DNA from: Prevotella sp.
GTDB taxonomy: Bacteria > Bacteroidota > Bacteroidia > Bacteroidales > Muribaculaceae
Assembly (NCBI GenBank): GCA_023666665.1
Contig: JAMPBN010000004.1
Span: forward strand, 1-64,000
Direction: 5' to 3'
DNA: 64,000 bases
The notes beneath the pieces were generated by a model, which was not told where the DNA came from, did no database searches, and saw only the letters and a program-made list of their open reading frames with translations. The first letter of the stretch is position 1. Each line of letters begins with the position of its first letter. Made by a program: the position numbers and the translations under genes. Positions 15,858 to 25,063 of this stretch are shown piece after piece.

Positions 15858-18569
15858 TCAGAACACCTGCTTGCTCACTTTGGAGCCTTGTTTGAGAATA
15901 TAGAGGTTGCCCTTGGTGGGACGAGCCACGCGGCGACCCTGCAAGTCGAAGTATTCCGCTGCGCCTTCTGCGGCCGCAATATCGGCAATCGAAGTCACAA
16001 CACCATTTTCGGAGACTTCGAGTTTAACAACGGAGCTGTGGAGCGTGCCGTCGGCCGAAACGGCTTTAACTTCAAGGCTTTGGCCGAGCTGCGAAATCAT
16101 ATAGTTTACTTGATGGGTTTCGTGGTTGTTCCAGCCGTCTTCTTTTGCCACAATCTTGCTGACATCTGAATTGTTGCCGCCAAGCGGAGTTTCGCGAATC
16201 CATACGTGCGCTCCCTTGAGGCAGCTGATGCTGATTATGTCACCAACATTCACGGTTGTATTCATCTCAATGTCAATGCTCGGAGCGGTCAGTTCAACGC
16301 CGGTTTGACGAAACATATAGATGTCATTTTGGCCGGAGGTGTAGAATGTGAAGCGAGCGCTGGTGATGTCTACCGGGGATTTAACATTGGGATTATAGCG
16401 CAAAGTATAACTTTCGTTAGAGATTGTTATACCTCCGACAATCGCATTGCCATCGCTGCCAAATGACAGGGTCAGTTCCTTGGCCTCCGTTGTAAACGAC
16501 ACTTTCTTATTCTTAGTCGAGTTTAGGTAGCCATTGTTATCGTCGTTATAGAGGGTGATAATGCCTTCTTTAGCAGTGTGCAGCGTGAACTGCATTGCGT
16601 CCTGGGGAAGATGCTTTTTCTCGTCGTATGTAAACTCGGTAACCTTTATGACATCGCTATCAAGATTCTTCATTATCACTGCGGGATAGGTAACATCCTG
16701 ATTGGAAGCCACGCCGGTATATTCTTTGGCCATAAAAGTTACCACGTCGCCGTCATTGACTTGGTCGAGGGCGGTGACAGGCTCCCAGGTTGCGGGGAGT
16801 GCCGGGAGTTTGATGGTGTAAATGCCTTCAACCTCATCGCTGTTAATGAAGCGCTCTTTTTCAGCGTGAATGCAAACATTGACCATATCGCTGACTGCGA
16901 AGGTGTAAGGGAGATCTTTGCCCGCCATGTCTTCGTTGCCGATATAGCCCCAAAGCTTTGCGCCCTCTATCGGGCAGCTCACGGTGACTTCGCTATTGTC
17001 GGCAACAGAGCCGAATGCCACGCTCAGAGTCGGTGCAGGAAGTTTGGCGACCTTGAAGGTTCGGGTCACCACGTTTTCCTCATCAAAGTATGCCGAGATA
17101 GTAGTTTCCTCGTCGATGGTCAGCACAACGGCTTCATCAGTCAGTTCTTCTTCGCCGTTGTTAACGGTATAAGCCATCAGCCAATCTTCCATGCCCTCGG
17201 GAGCCGACAGTGTAACTTTTGCGCCCACATAAACCGTTGAAGCGGCTTGATTATACCAGTCTTCCTCAACCACGGTAAACACCGGAACTTCAGCAGCCGG
17301 ATCAACCGGTTCGGTTTGGCCGGCTACTGCAGCGACTTTGATGTTTTGGACTTCCCAGGTGCCGGCAACGTCGGAGGTGGAGACGTATTTGAAGCCGACT
17401 TGGATTTTCTTGTTGGAGTAGGCTGAGAGGTCAATTTGTGCGTTGTTGTAGAATGTCCAGGAGAATTCGCTCGGAGCGGTGGCTTCGCAAACTTCGGTCC
17501 ATTCGGTTTCGCCCTCTTCCTTAACTACTACGTAGGCGTAGCCGTTGAAGTCGGCAACGTCAATCATTACATTGTTCTTCTTGTAGTTATTGAAGGCGTT
17601 TTGGAAGTCGAGGGTGATGTTCTTATAGTTGGTGAGGTCGAGTACCCGAGATGCCGCGATAGCCGTGGCAGCATTGGTGGTCCTGTTGATAAAAGCACTG
17701 CCTTTCAGGCCGTACGTGTCATCATGTTGCCAGACTTCGAGGCCGGTGGGGTTCTCGAAAGTGAAGTCGGTTCCCATAGCCGAAACGTAGCTAAACGGCG
17801 TATTCGGGTCAACTACGGAAAGGGTGTAACGGGCGGGGGTGGCGAAGTATTTTTCGTCGTCGGGGGCTATGGAGGCGGTAATCGTGGCGGTGCCGGCAAC
17901 GTTGGGAGTCAGAGTCATAGCGCCGGTTGTAGCGTCAACGGCCAGCAGGTCAGCATTGTCAGAAGCGTAAGTCACCGTAGCATCTGCAACCGACTTAGTC
18001 AGCGCGGGAGCCACGAATTCGTCACCAAACTTCAAGGTCTCACTCTCCTTTGACCAACCCAGTTTAACTTCGGATTTGGAAGAATTTGAGCTGTCTTTCG
18101 TGTATTCTACTTCAAAATAGCTGAATCGCAGTTGTGCAGAAGCCGTGAACTCTATTGCTTTATCGGCCTTCAGATTGTCAAATACTACATCAGGTGCTTT
18201 ACTGGATGGTTTTACTGACTGAGAGTCATATTTTATTTCTCCCCACTTATCTGTGCCATGAATCTTTATCTTATTGATAGTGATGCCCTCCATAGGCGTT
18301 AACGTGAATATGTCATTTGCATACCATAAGACTACACCATTTTTCACGTTGGATTTGCTGCTATTTACCTTTGTCAACTTTAAAGAGCAAATATCTTCTT
18401 GAGTAAATGTAACATCTACAATATTCCCATCTGTGTTATTTTTTATGACACAAATGGTTATAGCAGAACTTTTGTTGGTGTCACTCACTCCATCAGCCTG
18501 GAATGCCATTGTATCAGCAAAAGCGGCTATAGGCAATAGCATTAACAGTGAAAGTAAAAGTTTTTTCAT
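15858..18569 (-). CDS. Large multidomain secreted protein with T9SS-type C-terminal domain
   Basis: A 903-residue exported protein with signal peptide MKKLLLSLLMLLPIAAFA. Reading along it: a beta-rich N-terminal region; a Big2-like Ig domain (about 170-255: TYASDNADLLAVDATTGAMT, then GTATITASI); a choice-of-anchor/jelly-roll-like segment (about 265-415); repeats resembling chitobiase C-terminal or FN3 modules (APTLSVAFGSVADNSEVTVS; APSIDIEMNTTVNVGDIIS); and a C-terminal type IX sorting-like domain (EYFDLQGRRVARPTKGNLYI, ending VSKQVF). No catalytic domain is recognisable, so a surface adhesin or carbohydrate-binding role is only a guess. Its promoter lies some 270 bases upstream, giving a long structured leader. 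Confidence 0.7.
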   Translation of the reverse strand: MKKLLLSLLMLLPIAAFADTMAFQADGVSDTNKSSAITICVIKNNTDGNIVDVTFTQEDICSLKLTKVNSSKSNVKNGVVLWYANDIFTLTPMEGITINKIKIHGTDKWGEIKYDSQSVKPSSKAPDVVFDNLKADKAIEFTASAQLRFSYFEVEYTKDSSNSSKSEVKLGWSKESETLKFGDEFVAPALTKSVADATVTYASDNADLLAVDATTGAMTLTPNVAGTATITASIAPDDEKYFATPARYTLSVVDPNTPFSYVSAMGTDFTFENPTGLEVWQHDDTYGLKGSAFINRTTNAATAIAASRVLDLTNYKNITLDFQNAFNNYKKNNVMIDVADFNGYAYVVVKEEGETEWTEVCEATAPSEFSWTFYNNAQIDLSAYSNKKIQVGFKYVSTSDVAGTWEVQNIKVAAVAGQTEPVDPAAEVPVFTVVEEDWYNQAASTVYVGAKVTLSAPEGMEDWLMAYTVNNGEEELTDEAVVLTIDEETTISAYFDEENVVTRTFKVAKLPAPTLSVAFGSVADNSEVTVSCPIEGAKLWGYIGNEDMAGKDLPYTFAVSDMVNVCIHAEKERFINSDEVEGIYTIKLPALPATWEPVTALDQVNDGDVVTFMAKEYTGVASNQDVTYPAVIMKNLDSDVIKVTEFTYDEKKHLPQDAMQFTLHTAKEGIITLYNDDNNGYLNSTKNKKVSFTTEAKELTLSFGSDGNAIVGGITISNESYTLRYNPNVKSPVDITSARFTFYTSGQNDIYMFRQTGVELTAPSIDIEMNTTVNVGDIISISCLKGAHVWIRETPLGGNNSDVSKIVAKEDGWNNHETHQVNYMISQLGQSLEVKAVSADGTLHSSVVKLEVSENGVVTSIADIAAAEGAAEYFDLQGRRVARPTKGNLYILKQGSKVSKQVF

Positions 18570-18832
18570 GTTGTGTGATTTTTATTGTTAGTGATTTGTG
18601 ATTAGTCTGTTAGATTAGGGAACGGCACGCGGAGTCGCGACCAACGAAAGTCGGTCGGTTCCATAGGAGGCGGCAGACTTTTGTCCGTCGCGCTGACGCA
18701 AAATATTGAAGGGGATTGGTGCGTAGCGGCGCTACCTCGCCGACGCGAAGCAAAATCAGTGGCGAATTATGCCAATGGGGGGGGGTAATTGCTTGTATGA
18801 CAGCCATCTAGCTGCGTGTGATTATTGTTATT
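18570..18832 (-). other. Long structured 5' leader of the 903-residue protein gene, with a G9 tract
   Basis: The promoter at 18839-18870 predicts transcription from about 18832, so this 263-base stretch is a leader. It holds GC-rich inverted sequence near 18620-18665 and nine consecutive G on the plus strand (18777-18785). A 65-codon minus-strand frame (18807-18610, starting MAVIQAITPPHWHNS) runs through the homopolymer; it has no recognisable domain and may be a leader peptide or chance. The GC-rich segment is unlike its AT-rich surroundings and may be a dispersed repeat. No convincing gene is present between 18570 and 18928. Confidence 0.45.
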
Positions 18833-18838
18833 GCACCA

Positions 18839-18870
18839 CAAATATACGCAATCCACTGCATATCACCAAA
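18839..18870 (-). promoter_or_regulatory. Promoter of the 903-residue secreted protein gene
   Basis: Minus-strand TATATTTG (18839-18846) and TTTG (18867-18870) are separated by exactly 20 bases, an ideal Bacteroidetes promoter. It points away from the DUF5686 gene, toward 18569. Confidence 0.75.
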
Positions 18871-18928
18871 TTTTTAACATAGGTGTGTAAAAATGTGTCA
18901 TTTCGATACGCAATATTCGGCGGAGGAG

Positions 18929-21244
18929 ATGCGTTTATTAATTGTGAAGAAGAAATTTTTACTTTTATTGACGATATATTTGGTTGCTTGGGGAATTGGC
19001 GCAACTGAAACGGATTCGGAGGCTGAGGACCGGCATCTTCAGCTTGACGAACTCGTTGTGCGCCCGAAAAAGGAGAAGTATTCCAAGAAAGACAACCCCG
19101 CAGTTGAGTTTGTGGAGAAGGTTATGGCGCGTAGGAATATGACTGATCCGCGACTGAATAATGAGTATTATAACCACGGCGTATACGAGCGTATCAATCT
19201 CGGAATCATTAATTTCCCGATTGACTCGGGGGGCGCATTGGGCTTCCTCAAGGAGTATGTGGATACTACGGAGCTTTCGGGTCGCCCGGTGTTGAACCTC
19301 ACTGTCAAGGAGAAAGTCAGCGACGTGTTTTATCGTCGCGACCCGCAGACTCGCCGCGAGGTGGTGCGCCTGCGCCGGAGCCACGGCCTTGACGACAAGT
19401 TGGCCGATGTTGCTTCCGTGACCACGATTTTTGAGGACGTAATGAGTCCGGTCGACCTCTATGATGCCAACGACATAACCTTGCTGCGCCAGAAGTTTGT
19501 CAGCCCGCTTGGCCGCCTGGCCACCGACTTTTACAAGTTTTATCTCAGCGACACGATTGCCGACGCCGAGCGCGGCGACTCGCTGATAGTGCTTAGCTTC
19601 GTGCCCCACAACGCCACGATGCCGAGCTTCAACGGCCGCATCTACGTGGTCAAGGATGACACAACCATGTTCATTCGCCGCGCCGAGATGCGCCTGCCCA
19701 AAGATGCCAACGTTAACTTTATCAACAATATGTATCTGCTTCAGGAATACGACCGGGGGGAAGACGGCTCGCGCCTCAAAACCCGCGACGAAGTAATCAT
19801 TGAAGCCCGCTACGTTGGCGTGGATGCATATGCCACGCGCCTCACGGTGAATAACTCCCACAACTTCAATCCGCCGAAGGACTTGAGCGTCTTTGACGGC
19901 AAGGTGGAGGTGATAGAACGCAACGACTTGCAAGAGAGCATTGCATCGTTCCGCCCGGCCGACACTCCCATCGGCGCAAGCCGCATGCAGCTGATGATGG
20001 AGCGTCTGCGCTCCAACAAGGTGTATTACTGGGGCGAAAAAATTCTCGGCACCCTAATCAGCGACTGGGTGCGCCCCGGCGGAGAAAAGGGCCCGATAGC
20101 CATCGGCCCGATATTCTCGTCGCTCAATAACAACGGTCTTGAGGGGTGGCGCGTGAGGCTCGGAGTGATGACCACCGGGAAGATGTCGCCCCACTGGTTT
20201 CTGAAAGCCCACGGCGCATATGGTTTCAAAGATCACCGTTGGAAATATGGCGCATCTGTGGAATACAGTTTCAACCGCAAGAAGCACCATGCCGGCGAGT
20301 TTCCGATTCGCTCGGTGAGGTTGAGCCACTCTTACGACGTTGACCGCCTTGGGCAGCCCTATGGCGCATCGGGCACGCTGTTTAACTCCGTGAGCCGCGG
20401 CAAGAACGATATGATGACGTATAACCGCCTGACCCGGTTGGCATTCAACTACGAAACCGACCGCCACTTCACGTTCACCCTCGGGCTGCAACACTCGCGC
20501 CAGGAAGCCACCCCCTACGTTGAGTTTATCGACGGCAACGGCCAACGGTTCAGCCACTACCAGCAGAGCGCCATAATCGGCGAAATCCGCTGGGCCCCGG
20601 GCGAAAAATATTATCAGAGCATCAACAGCCGCAAGGTGTTGAGTTCATCCAACCCGATTCTGCGGCTTACCCACACCTACGCTCCGGCCAAGATTTTGGG
20701 CACCCGCTGGGGAATGAACCGCACGGAATTTTTCATTGACAAGCGCTGGTATTTCTCATCCTGGGGCCACCTGGATGCACGCCTCGGAGCCGGCCACGTC
20801 TGGGATAAAACAGTATTTCCCTCGCTGCTCACCCCCAACGCCAACCTGAGCTATTTCTATCAGAGCAAGGCTTTTTCGCTGCTCAATTCGCTGGAGTTCA
20901 TCAACGACAGCTACGTGGAGCTGCACCTGAACTACAATATGAACGGCGCACTGCTCAATTACATCCCCGGCATCAAAAAGCTGAAGCTCCGCGAGCTGAT
21001 TGGCTTCCACGCCGTGTGGGGTACGCTGAGCAAAAAAAACAACCCGGCGAATAACGCCGAGTTGCTTGAATTTCCGGTTTCAGCAGGCACCAAGCCGATG
21101 GGCGCGATGCCTTATATGGAAATGAACGTAGGTTTGAGCAACATTTTCAGGATTTTCAGCGTGATGTATGTGCATCGCCTCACCCACAACGGCCCCGGCC
21201 TGCCTAAAAACGGCGTTCGCGTGGCCTTTCATTTCAGCTTCTGA
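18929..21244 (+). CDS. DUF5686 family outer-membrane protein
   Basis: A 771-residue exported protein of the Bacteroidetes DUF5686 family. The ATG at 18929 gives a proper signal peptide (MRLLIVKKKFLLLLTIYLVA); the in-frame ATG at 18893 would add 12 polar residues and is less likely. The usual N-terminal carboxypeptidase-regulatory-like domain is missing: the mature protein starts with the conserved block ELVVRPKKEKYSKKDNPAVE. Then follow MSPVDLYDANDITLLRQKFV and a C-terminal half of alternating strands ending in Phe (RVAFHFSF), typical of a large outer-membrane barrel. Function is unknown in the family. Its stop abuts the stop of the convergent operon with no gap. Confidence 0.82.
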   Translation: MRLLIVKKKFLLLLTIYLVAWGIGATETDSEAEDRHLQLDELVVRPKKEKYSKKDNPAVEFVEKVMARRNMTDPRLNNEYYNHGVYERINLGIINFPIDSGGALGFLKEYVDTTELSGRPVLNLTVKEKVSDVFYRRDPQTRREVVRLRRSHGLDDKLADVASVTTIFEDVMSPVDLYDANDITLLRQKFVSPLGRLATDFYKFYLSDTIADAERGDSLIVLSFVPHNATMPSFNGRIYVVKDDTTMFIRRAEMRLPKDANVNFINNMYLLQEYDRGEDGSRLKTRDEVIIEARYVGVDAYATRLTVNNSHNFNPPKDLSVFDGKVEVIERNDLQESIASFRPADTPIGASRMQLMMERLRSNKVYYWGEKILGTLISDWVRPGGEKGPIAIGPIFSSLNNNGLEGWRVRLGVMTTGKMSPHWFLKAHGAYGFKDHRWKYGASVEYSFNRKKHHAGEFPIRSVRLSHSYDVDRLGQPYGASGTLFNSVSRGKNDMMTYNRLTRLAFNYETDRHFTFTLGLQHSRQEATPYVEFIDGNGQRFSHYQQSAIIGEIRWAPGEKYYQSINSRKVLSSSNPILRLTHTYAPAKILGTRWGMNRTEFFIDKRWYFSSWGHLDARLGAGHVWDKTVFPSLLTPNANLSYFYQSKAFSLLNSLEFINDSYVELHLNYNMNGALLNYIPGIKKLKLRELIGFHAVWGTLSKKNNPANNAELLEFPVSAGTKPMGAMPYMEMNVGLSNIFRIFSVMYVHRLTHNGPGLPKNGVRVAFHFSF

Positions 21245-22468
21245 TTATTTTATTTGGCGCACCAGGTGGCCCGGCATCGGGGTCTTGCCCGATTTTACCT
21301 TGAATGCGGTAGCCTTGAGGTCAGAACCTGCGGCACCCTCTTCCGAGGCCATAAAGCGGTTGTCCATAATGCGGTTTTCAATGGGTGCAATCGTGCCGAT
21401 GCGGCGATAGACCGTGCGGCCCTCGCGCTCCTCGGCTTCGAGTACCTCATATTCAGAGTCGGTGGTGATACCCTCTTTCATGCCGATGGGGACCATAACT
21501 TCATTGCCATTGACGGCGATGATGGGCGACTTTACGCGGAAGGCCTCGAAGTTGTGTTGCAGGTCGCGCACGTTGTCGTCAATCGCACGCTGACAGGCCT
21601 TGCGAATCATGATTTCGGGGTGTTCCTCGCTGATGCCCATGAAGGAGTTTTTGGAGCCTGACGATGAAACCTCTCCGATGTATTTGAGTTTCAGCTTGTC
21701 GCGGTTGGCAAGGAAGCCCTCCTTGTTGTTCCACATACTCTGATAGAACGTGCCGGCAGCCTCGTCGTCCCACACCAGCTGATAGAGACGGGTGTGAATC
21801 TTCACGCGGAAGCCCTTAAACGTTTCGGCCATCGAGCCGAGGTTGTCGCCAAGGTCACTGACCGACTGGCCAAGACTGCCGCCGAGAAATGCACCTGCAA
21901 AGAGGCCGGCAACGCGCAGGCCGGCGGCCACGTTTTTGCTTCGCTGGGCATTGTCTATGTAGTGGGCTTCGTGTACCAGTACAAAGGTGTTGCCAATGAG
22001 TTCCTCGCCGGCATCCTGAAGCATGTTGATGCCACGCGGCGAACGTGAGGCCAGCTCCTTATCAAACTCGGTGGCGTTGTAGAGTCCGCGCTGATAAATG
22101 AGGTTCATGCCGCATTCACCGGTCAGAATGTTGCGGTCAAACCAACGGCTCACCACGCGGCCGGCAATGTGGTTTTTGTTGAGCCAGCTGTCAATGTCGT
22201 CGGCATATTTTCCCTTTGACGACACGTTGAGAATGCGCACGCTCAGGTCGTGCTCGTTATATTGGCTCGGGGTGGGAATTTCAAGGAACTCCTCTTCAAT
22301 CTTGTCGTGGAGCTTCTGGTCGGTGCGCGAAACCAGGAACGAGCAGATTGAGCTGCGACGATAGTTGGTTTCGATTGAGTCGGTGATTACTTTGGCGTTG
22401 ACCGATGAGGTTGCAAGCAGCATTGACGCTGCACCAAGCATTATTTTTACTGTCTTCATGTTTTTCAT
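21245..22468 (-). CDS. Secreted protein of unknown function with central glycine zipper
   Basis: A 407-residue protein with a signal peptide (KIMLGAASMLLATSSVNA). I do not recognise a named family. Around residues 190-225 it has a small-residue hydrophobic stretch (AAGLRVAGLFAGAFLGGSLG) like a glycine-zipper membrane segment. The C-terminal about 110 residues (SPIIAVNGNEVMVPIGMKEG, then TVYRRIGTIAPIENRIMDNR) resemble the beta-rich C-terminal domains of FlgT- or CsgG-associated proteins that carry a GMKxG turn, but this is only suggestive. It is the last gene of a six-gene operon, 3 bases after the WG-repeat gene. Its stop touches that of the convergent DUF5686 gene. Confidence 0.7.
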   Translation of the reverse strand: MKNMKTVKIMLGAASMLLATSSVNAKVITDSIETNYRRSSICSFLVSRTDQKLHDKIEEEFLEIPTPSQYNEHDLSVRILNVSSKGKYADDIDSWLNKNHIAGRVVSRWFDRNILTGECGMNLIYQRGLYNATEFDKELASRSPRGINMLQDAGEELIGNTFVLVHEAHYIDNAQRSKNVAAGLRVAGLFAGAFLGGSLGQSVSDLGDNLGSMAETFKGFRVKIHTRLYQLVWDDEAAGTFYQSMWNNKEGFLANRDKLKLKYIGEVSSSGSKNSFMGISEEHPEIMIRKACQRAIDDNVRDLQHNFEAFRVKSPIIAVNGNEVMVPIGMKEGITTDSEYEVLEAEEREGRTVYRRIGTIAPIENRIMDNRFMASEEGAAGSDLKATAFKVKSGKTPMPGHLVRQIK

Positions 22469-22471
22469 AGT

Positions 22472-24100
22472 TTAGAAGTCCCAAATATCTTCGTCAATCA
22501 CTTGGTAGATGCCAAACGAGTTGCGCTTGGGGTTAAGTTTGGTATTGAAGCGATATGCGTCAATCTCGGTCATAACGGTCTTGCCATCAGCATCGAGGGC
22601 GCTGAGAGCCTGGCGGGCAATATCCATTGACTCAAAGCGGAACGGCACGATAATGCTGCCGTCCATCGCGATTACGCCGGCTTTTTCGTCGGTCATGGCT
22701 GCGGCACGGCCCTTAGCGTCGAAATTGGTGCAGTCGGTAAATGCGGTGGGCAGAACACGTGCGCCGGTTGACAGAGAGTGCAGGTAATATTTATCGTCAA
22801 AGTCCTGAACCCAGGCGTGGGTGTCGGTGGCGTTTTTGGAGTAGAGCACGCTCTTGTAGAGCGGCTGAATCAGCACCTTGTTGCTGGCATCAATCATACC
22901 CCATTTGCCGTCTTTTTTAATGTAGCCCTTGCCGTGGCGGAAGTGGTCGGCAGCATCATAAATGAAAGGAATCACCGTTTCGCCTCTGAAGTTGATATAG
23001 CCGAGCTTGTCGTTATGATCCTTGGCAACGAGCAGTTCTGCGCCGGCATCGGTGCGTGGTGTTACAATCTGCTTGAAGTTCATGGGAATGAGTTGAGCGG
23101 CCTGGTTGGTGATAGCGCCGTAGTTGGAGCCGTCGCTGACCACATAACCGCCCATCGCAGCTACCGGCGAGAGCCAGGTATAGATGCTGCCGACAGGTTC
23201 GCCGGAAGTGTCGACCAACTGATACTTGCCTTCATTCCAGGGGCAGGCACCAAAACCGCCTCTGAACGGGTAGGAGTAGATGCTTTTCTCTTTCATGTCG
23301 GTGAATTTGATTTCAACATCTTTTTTCAGCAGAGCGCGGCCGGTTTCAACGTTGTAGTAGTTATATTTACCTGATTTTGAGCCGGGTTTAACATACATGC
23401 TGACACCATTTACCGGAGCGCCGTAGCGAACATCGCTCAGCGGGGCAACACACTTGCCGTCAAGGTCATAGAGCGCATTTTTGGAGCCGGTCGAGGCGTA
23501 GACGTAGGGTACCTCGGGCGATGTCAGCATTGAGAAGTTATATTTGATTTCGTTGGGCAGGCTTGCGTTGGTGTAGGGGTAGCCCATACGGAAATCAACG
23601 GAGTCAGTGTCGAGGAAGAAAGAGAGCGTGGTGAAGTTGCTTACCGGCACGATGCACTTGTTGCCGCGATACAGGCCCTTTGCGGCAGCGGCGAGGGTTT
23701 TGCCCTTGGCAACCCAGACGTAGCCGTCGGCGTTCGGGGTGCCGATAAAGTCATATTCCGGGTCGATGAGAATAACACCGTTTGAGCGGATGTAGCCGTA
23801 TTTGGCGCCCTTCTTTACCAGCGCGATGTCGTTGTTGAAGTCGCCGATTTCATCGTAGGCAGCGGCAATTTTGGGGTTGCCGTTTTCGTCGATATATCCC
23901 CATTTCTTGCCTTTCTGAACTTTTGCCATGCCGTTGACAAACGGTTCGGCGGCAGCGTAGGTGTAAGGAATCACTACGGTGCCTGACTCATTTACGTAGC
24001 CCCACTTTTTGCCGTTTGATTGCGGAGTAAGGTCGGCAACTGCAGAGCCGATGCCGAGACTCAGTGCGAGAACCGGCATCAGTAGTTTAATGGTTTTCAT
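22472..24100 (-). CDS. Secreted WG-repeat protein
   Basis: A 542-residue exported protein with signal peptide MKTIKLLMPVLALSLGIGSAVA followed by WG (KWG-type) repeats: GKKWGYVNESGTVVIPYTY, GKKWGYIDENGNPKIAAAY, GAKYGYIRSNGVILIDPEY in the N-terminal third and KLGYINFRGETVIPFIY, GKWGMIDASNKVLIQPLY in the C-terminal half. WG repeats form beta-rich modules of unknown role, often in surface or periplasmic proteins. The middle is diverged and the last about 60 residues are not repeats. It lies inside the six-gene operon, with gaps of 9 and 3 bases to its neighbours. Confidence 0.82.
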   Translation of the reverse strand: MKTIKLLMPVLALSLGIGSAVADLTPQSNGKKWGYVNESGTVVIPYTYAAAEPFVNGMAKVQKGKKWGYIDENGNPKIAAAYDEIGDFNNDIALVKKGAKYGYIRSNGVILIDPEYDFIGTPNADGYVWVAKGKTLAAAAKGLYRGNKCIVPVSNFTTLSFFLDTDSVDFRMGYPYTNASLPNEIKYNFSMLTSPEVPYVYASTGSKNALYDLDGKCVAPLSDVRYGAPVNGVSMYVKPGSKSGKYNYYNVETGRALLKKDVEIKFTDMKEKSIYSYPFRGGFGACPWNEGKYQLVDTSGEPVGSIYTWLSPVAAMGGYVVSDGSNYGAITNQAAQLIPMNFKQIVTPRTDAGAELLVAKDHNDKLGYINFRGETVIPFIYDAADHFRHGKGYIKKDGKWGMIDASNKVLIQPLYKSVLYSKNATDTHAWVQDFDDKYYLHSLSTGARVLPTAFTDCTNFDAKGRAAAMTDEKAGVIAMDGSIIVPFRFESMDIARQALSALDADGKTVMTEIDAYRFNTKLNPKRNSFGIYQVIDEDIWDF

Positions 24101-24109
24101 AGTTGATGT

Positions 24110-25048
24110 TTATTTCCAGAGAATGTTGGTGGTGTTGTCTTTCTGTCCTTTGCCGTAGGCCACGCCGATAGCCTTGGCGGCATCAATGTTGAGGCGCTTG
24201 AGTTCGTGTGAATCCTCATACTTTTTATGAACTTCAAAGTCATATTCCTCGTGAGAGCGCTTCTTGATGTCTTCGGCAAGGCTCATTGCCGACTTGTAGG
24301 TCGACGATGCCGGGTCAATCTGATTCAAATACTGATATGCGCGGCGTGCGCCCTCGCCATTGGGCAGGGCGGCAAACTCGGCCTTGGCCTGATTGAGCAG
24401 CTTGGTGCCCTGAAGGTCAATGTAGGATTGATACACTTCGAGAGTCACCTTCTCGGCCTCGCTATAGCCGGAGCAGCACGCAGGAATCAGCGTTGAGTAA
24501 TAGAGCGCCTGATCGTAGTCGCGCATCGTGGCGGCCTGGCGGGCTTTGGCCAGAAGCTGCTTGTAGTTCTTGTCGAAGTAGGAGATGGTTTTACGCAGGG
24601 CGCGGTTTATGAAGTTTTCAATGGTTTTGTTTTTGGCATTGATGGCCGTGAGGGCGTTGATGAACGCGCGCTGCTCGGAGGTACCAACGCCGCGCAGCTC
24701 AATGGTTTCGCTGTCGAACACCTTATTGCCGAAAATGTCTGCCACCTTGAGGGTCATCTCCGTGCGCACGGCATATTGCATCGGCGGGCCGGCAAGGGTT
24801 TCCTTATAGAGATGGGAGAACACGGCGGTGAGATAGAATTGGCCATAGTTCTCGTCGGCCGAAACGTGGTCGTGGGTCAGAGCTCGGGTCAGGCGGTTGG
24901 CCACGGCCTGCGACGTAGCTTCGGTGATGTCTGACTCTATGGGGTCGGGGGCTACGACTTGAATGTCGAGGTCGCAGTCGGCAGCCGCGAGATTGAGCGA
25001 GCAAGCCAGGGCAAGTGCTGCCAGTTTTATGTTGGTTGAGAGTTTCAT
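24110..25048 (-). CDS. Secreted helical protein of unknown function
   Basis: A 312-residue exported protein (signal peptide MKLSTNIKLAALALACSLNL, cleavage near LAAA-DCD). The first half contains a segment AVANRLTRALTHDHVSADEN, then FYLTAVFSHLYKETLAGP and VADIFGNKVFDSETIELRG, a layout like the alpha/beta domains of CsgG/LPP20/TolB-type periplasmic proteins. The second half (from about residue 160) is helical with TPR-like spacing (AKARQAATMRDYDQALYYST). I do not recognise a specific family. It is the fourth gene of the six-gene operon, 15 bases after the DUF6175-like gene. Confidence 0.65.
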   Translation of the reverse strand: MKLSTNIKLAALALACSLNLAAADCDLDIQVVAPDPIESDITEATSQAVANRLTRALTHDHVSADENYGQFYLTAVFSHLYKETLAGPPMQYAVRTEMTLKVADIFGNKVFDSETIELRGVGTSEQRAFINALTAINAKNKTIENFINRALRKTISYFDKNYKQLLAKARQAATMRDYDQALYYSTLIPACCSGYSEAEKVTLEVYQSYIDLQGTKLLNQAKAEFAALPNGEGARRAYQYLNQIDPASSTYKSAMSLAEDIKKRSHEEYDFEVHKKYEDSHELKRLNIDAAKAIGVAYGKGQKDNTTNILWK

Positions 25049-25063
25049 AGTAGTGAGGTTAAA

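Noticed and set aside
18610-18807. 65-codon minus-strand frame as an independent gene
   Set aside because: It lies inside the predicted leader of the next gene, spans a G9 tract and has no domain; treated as a leader feature.
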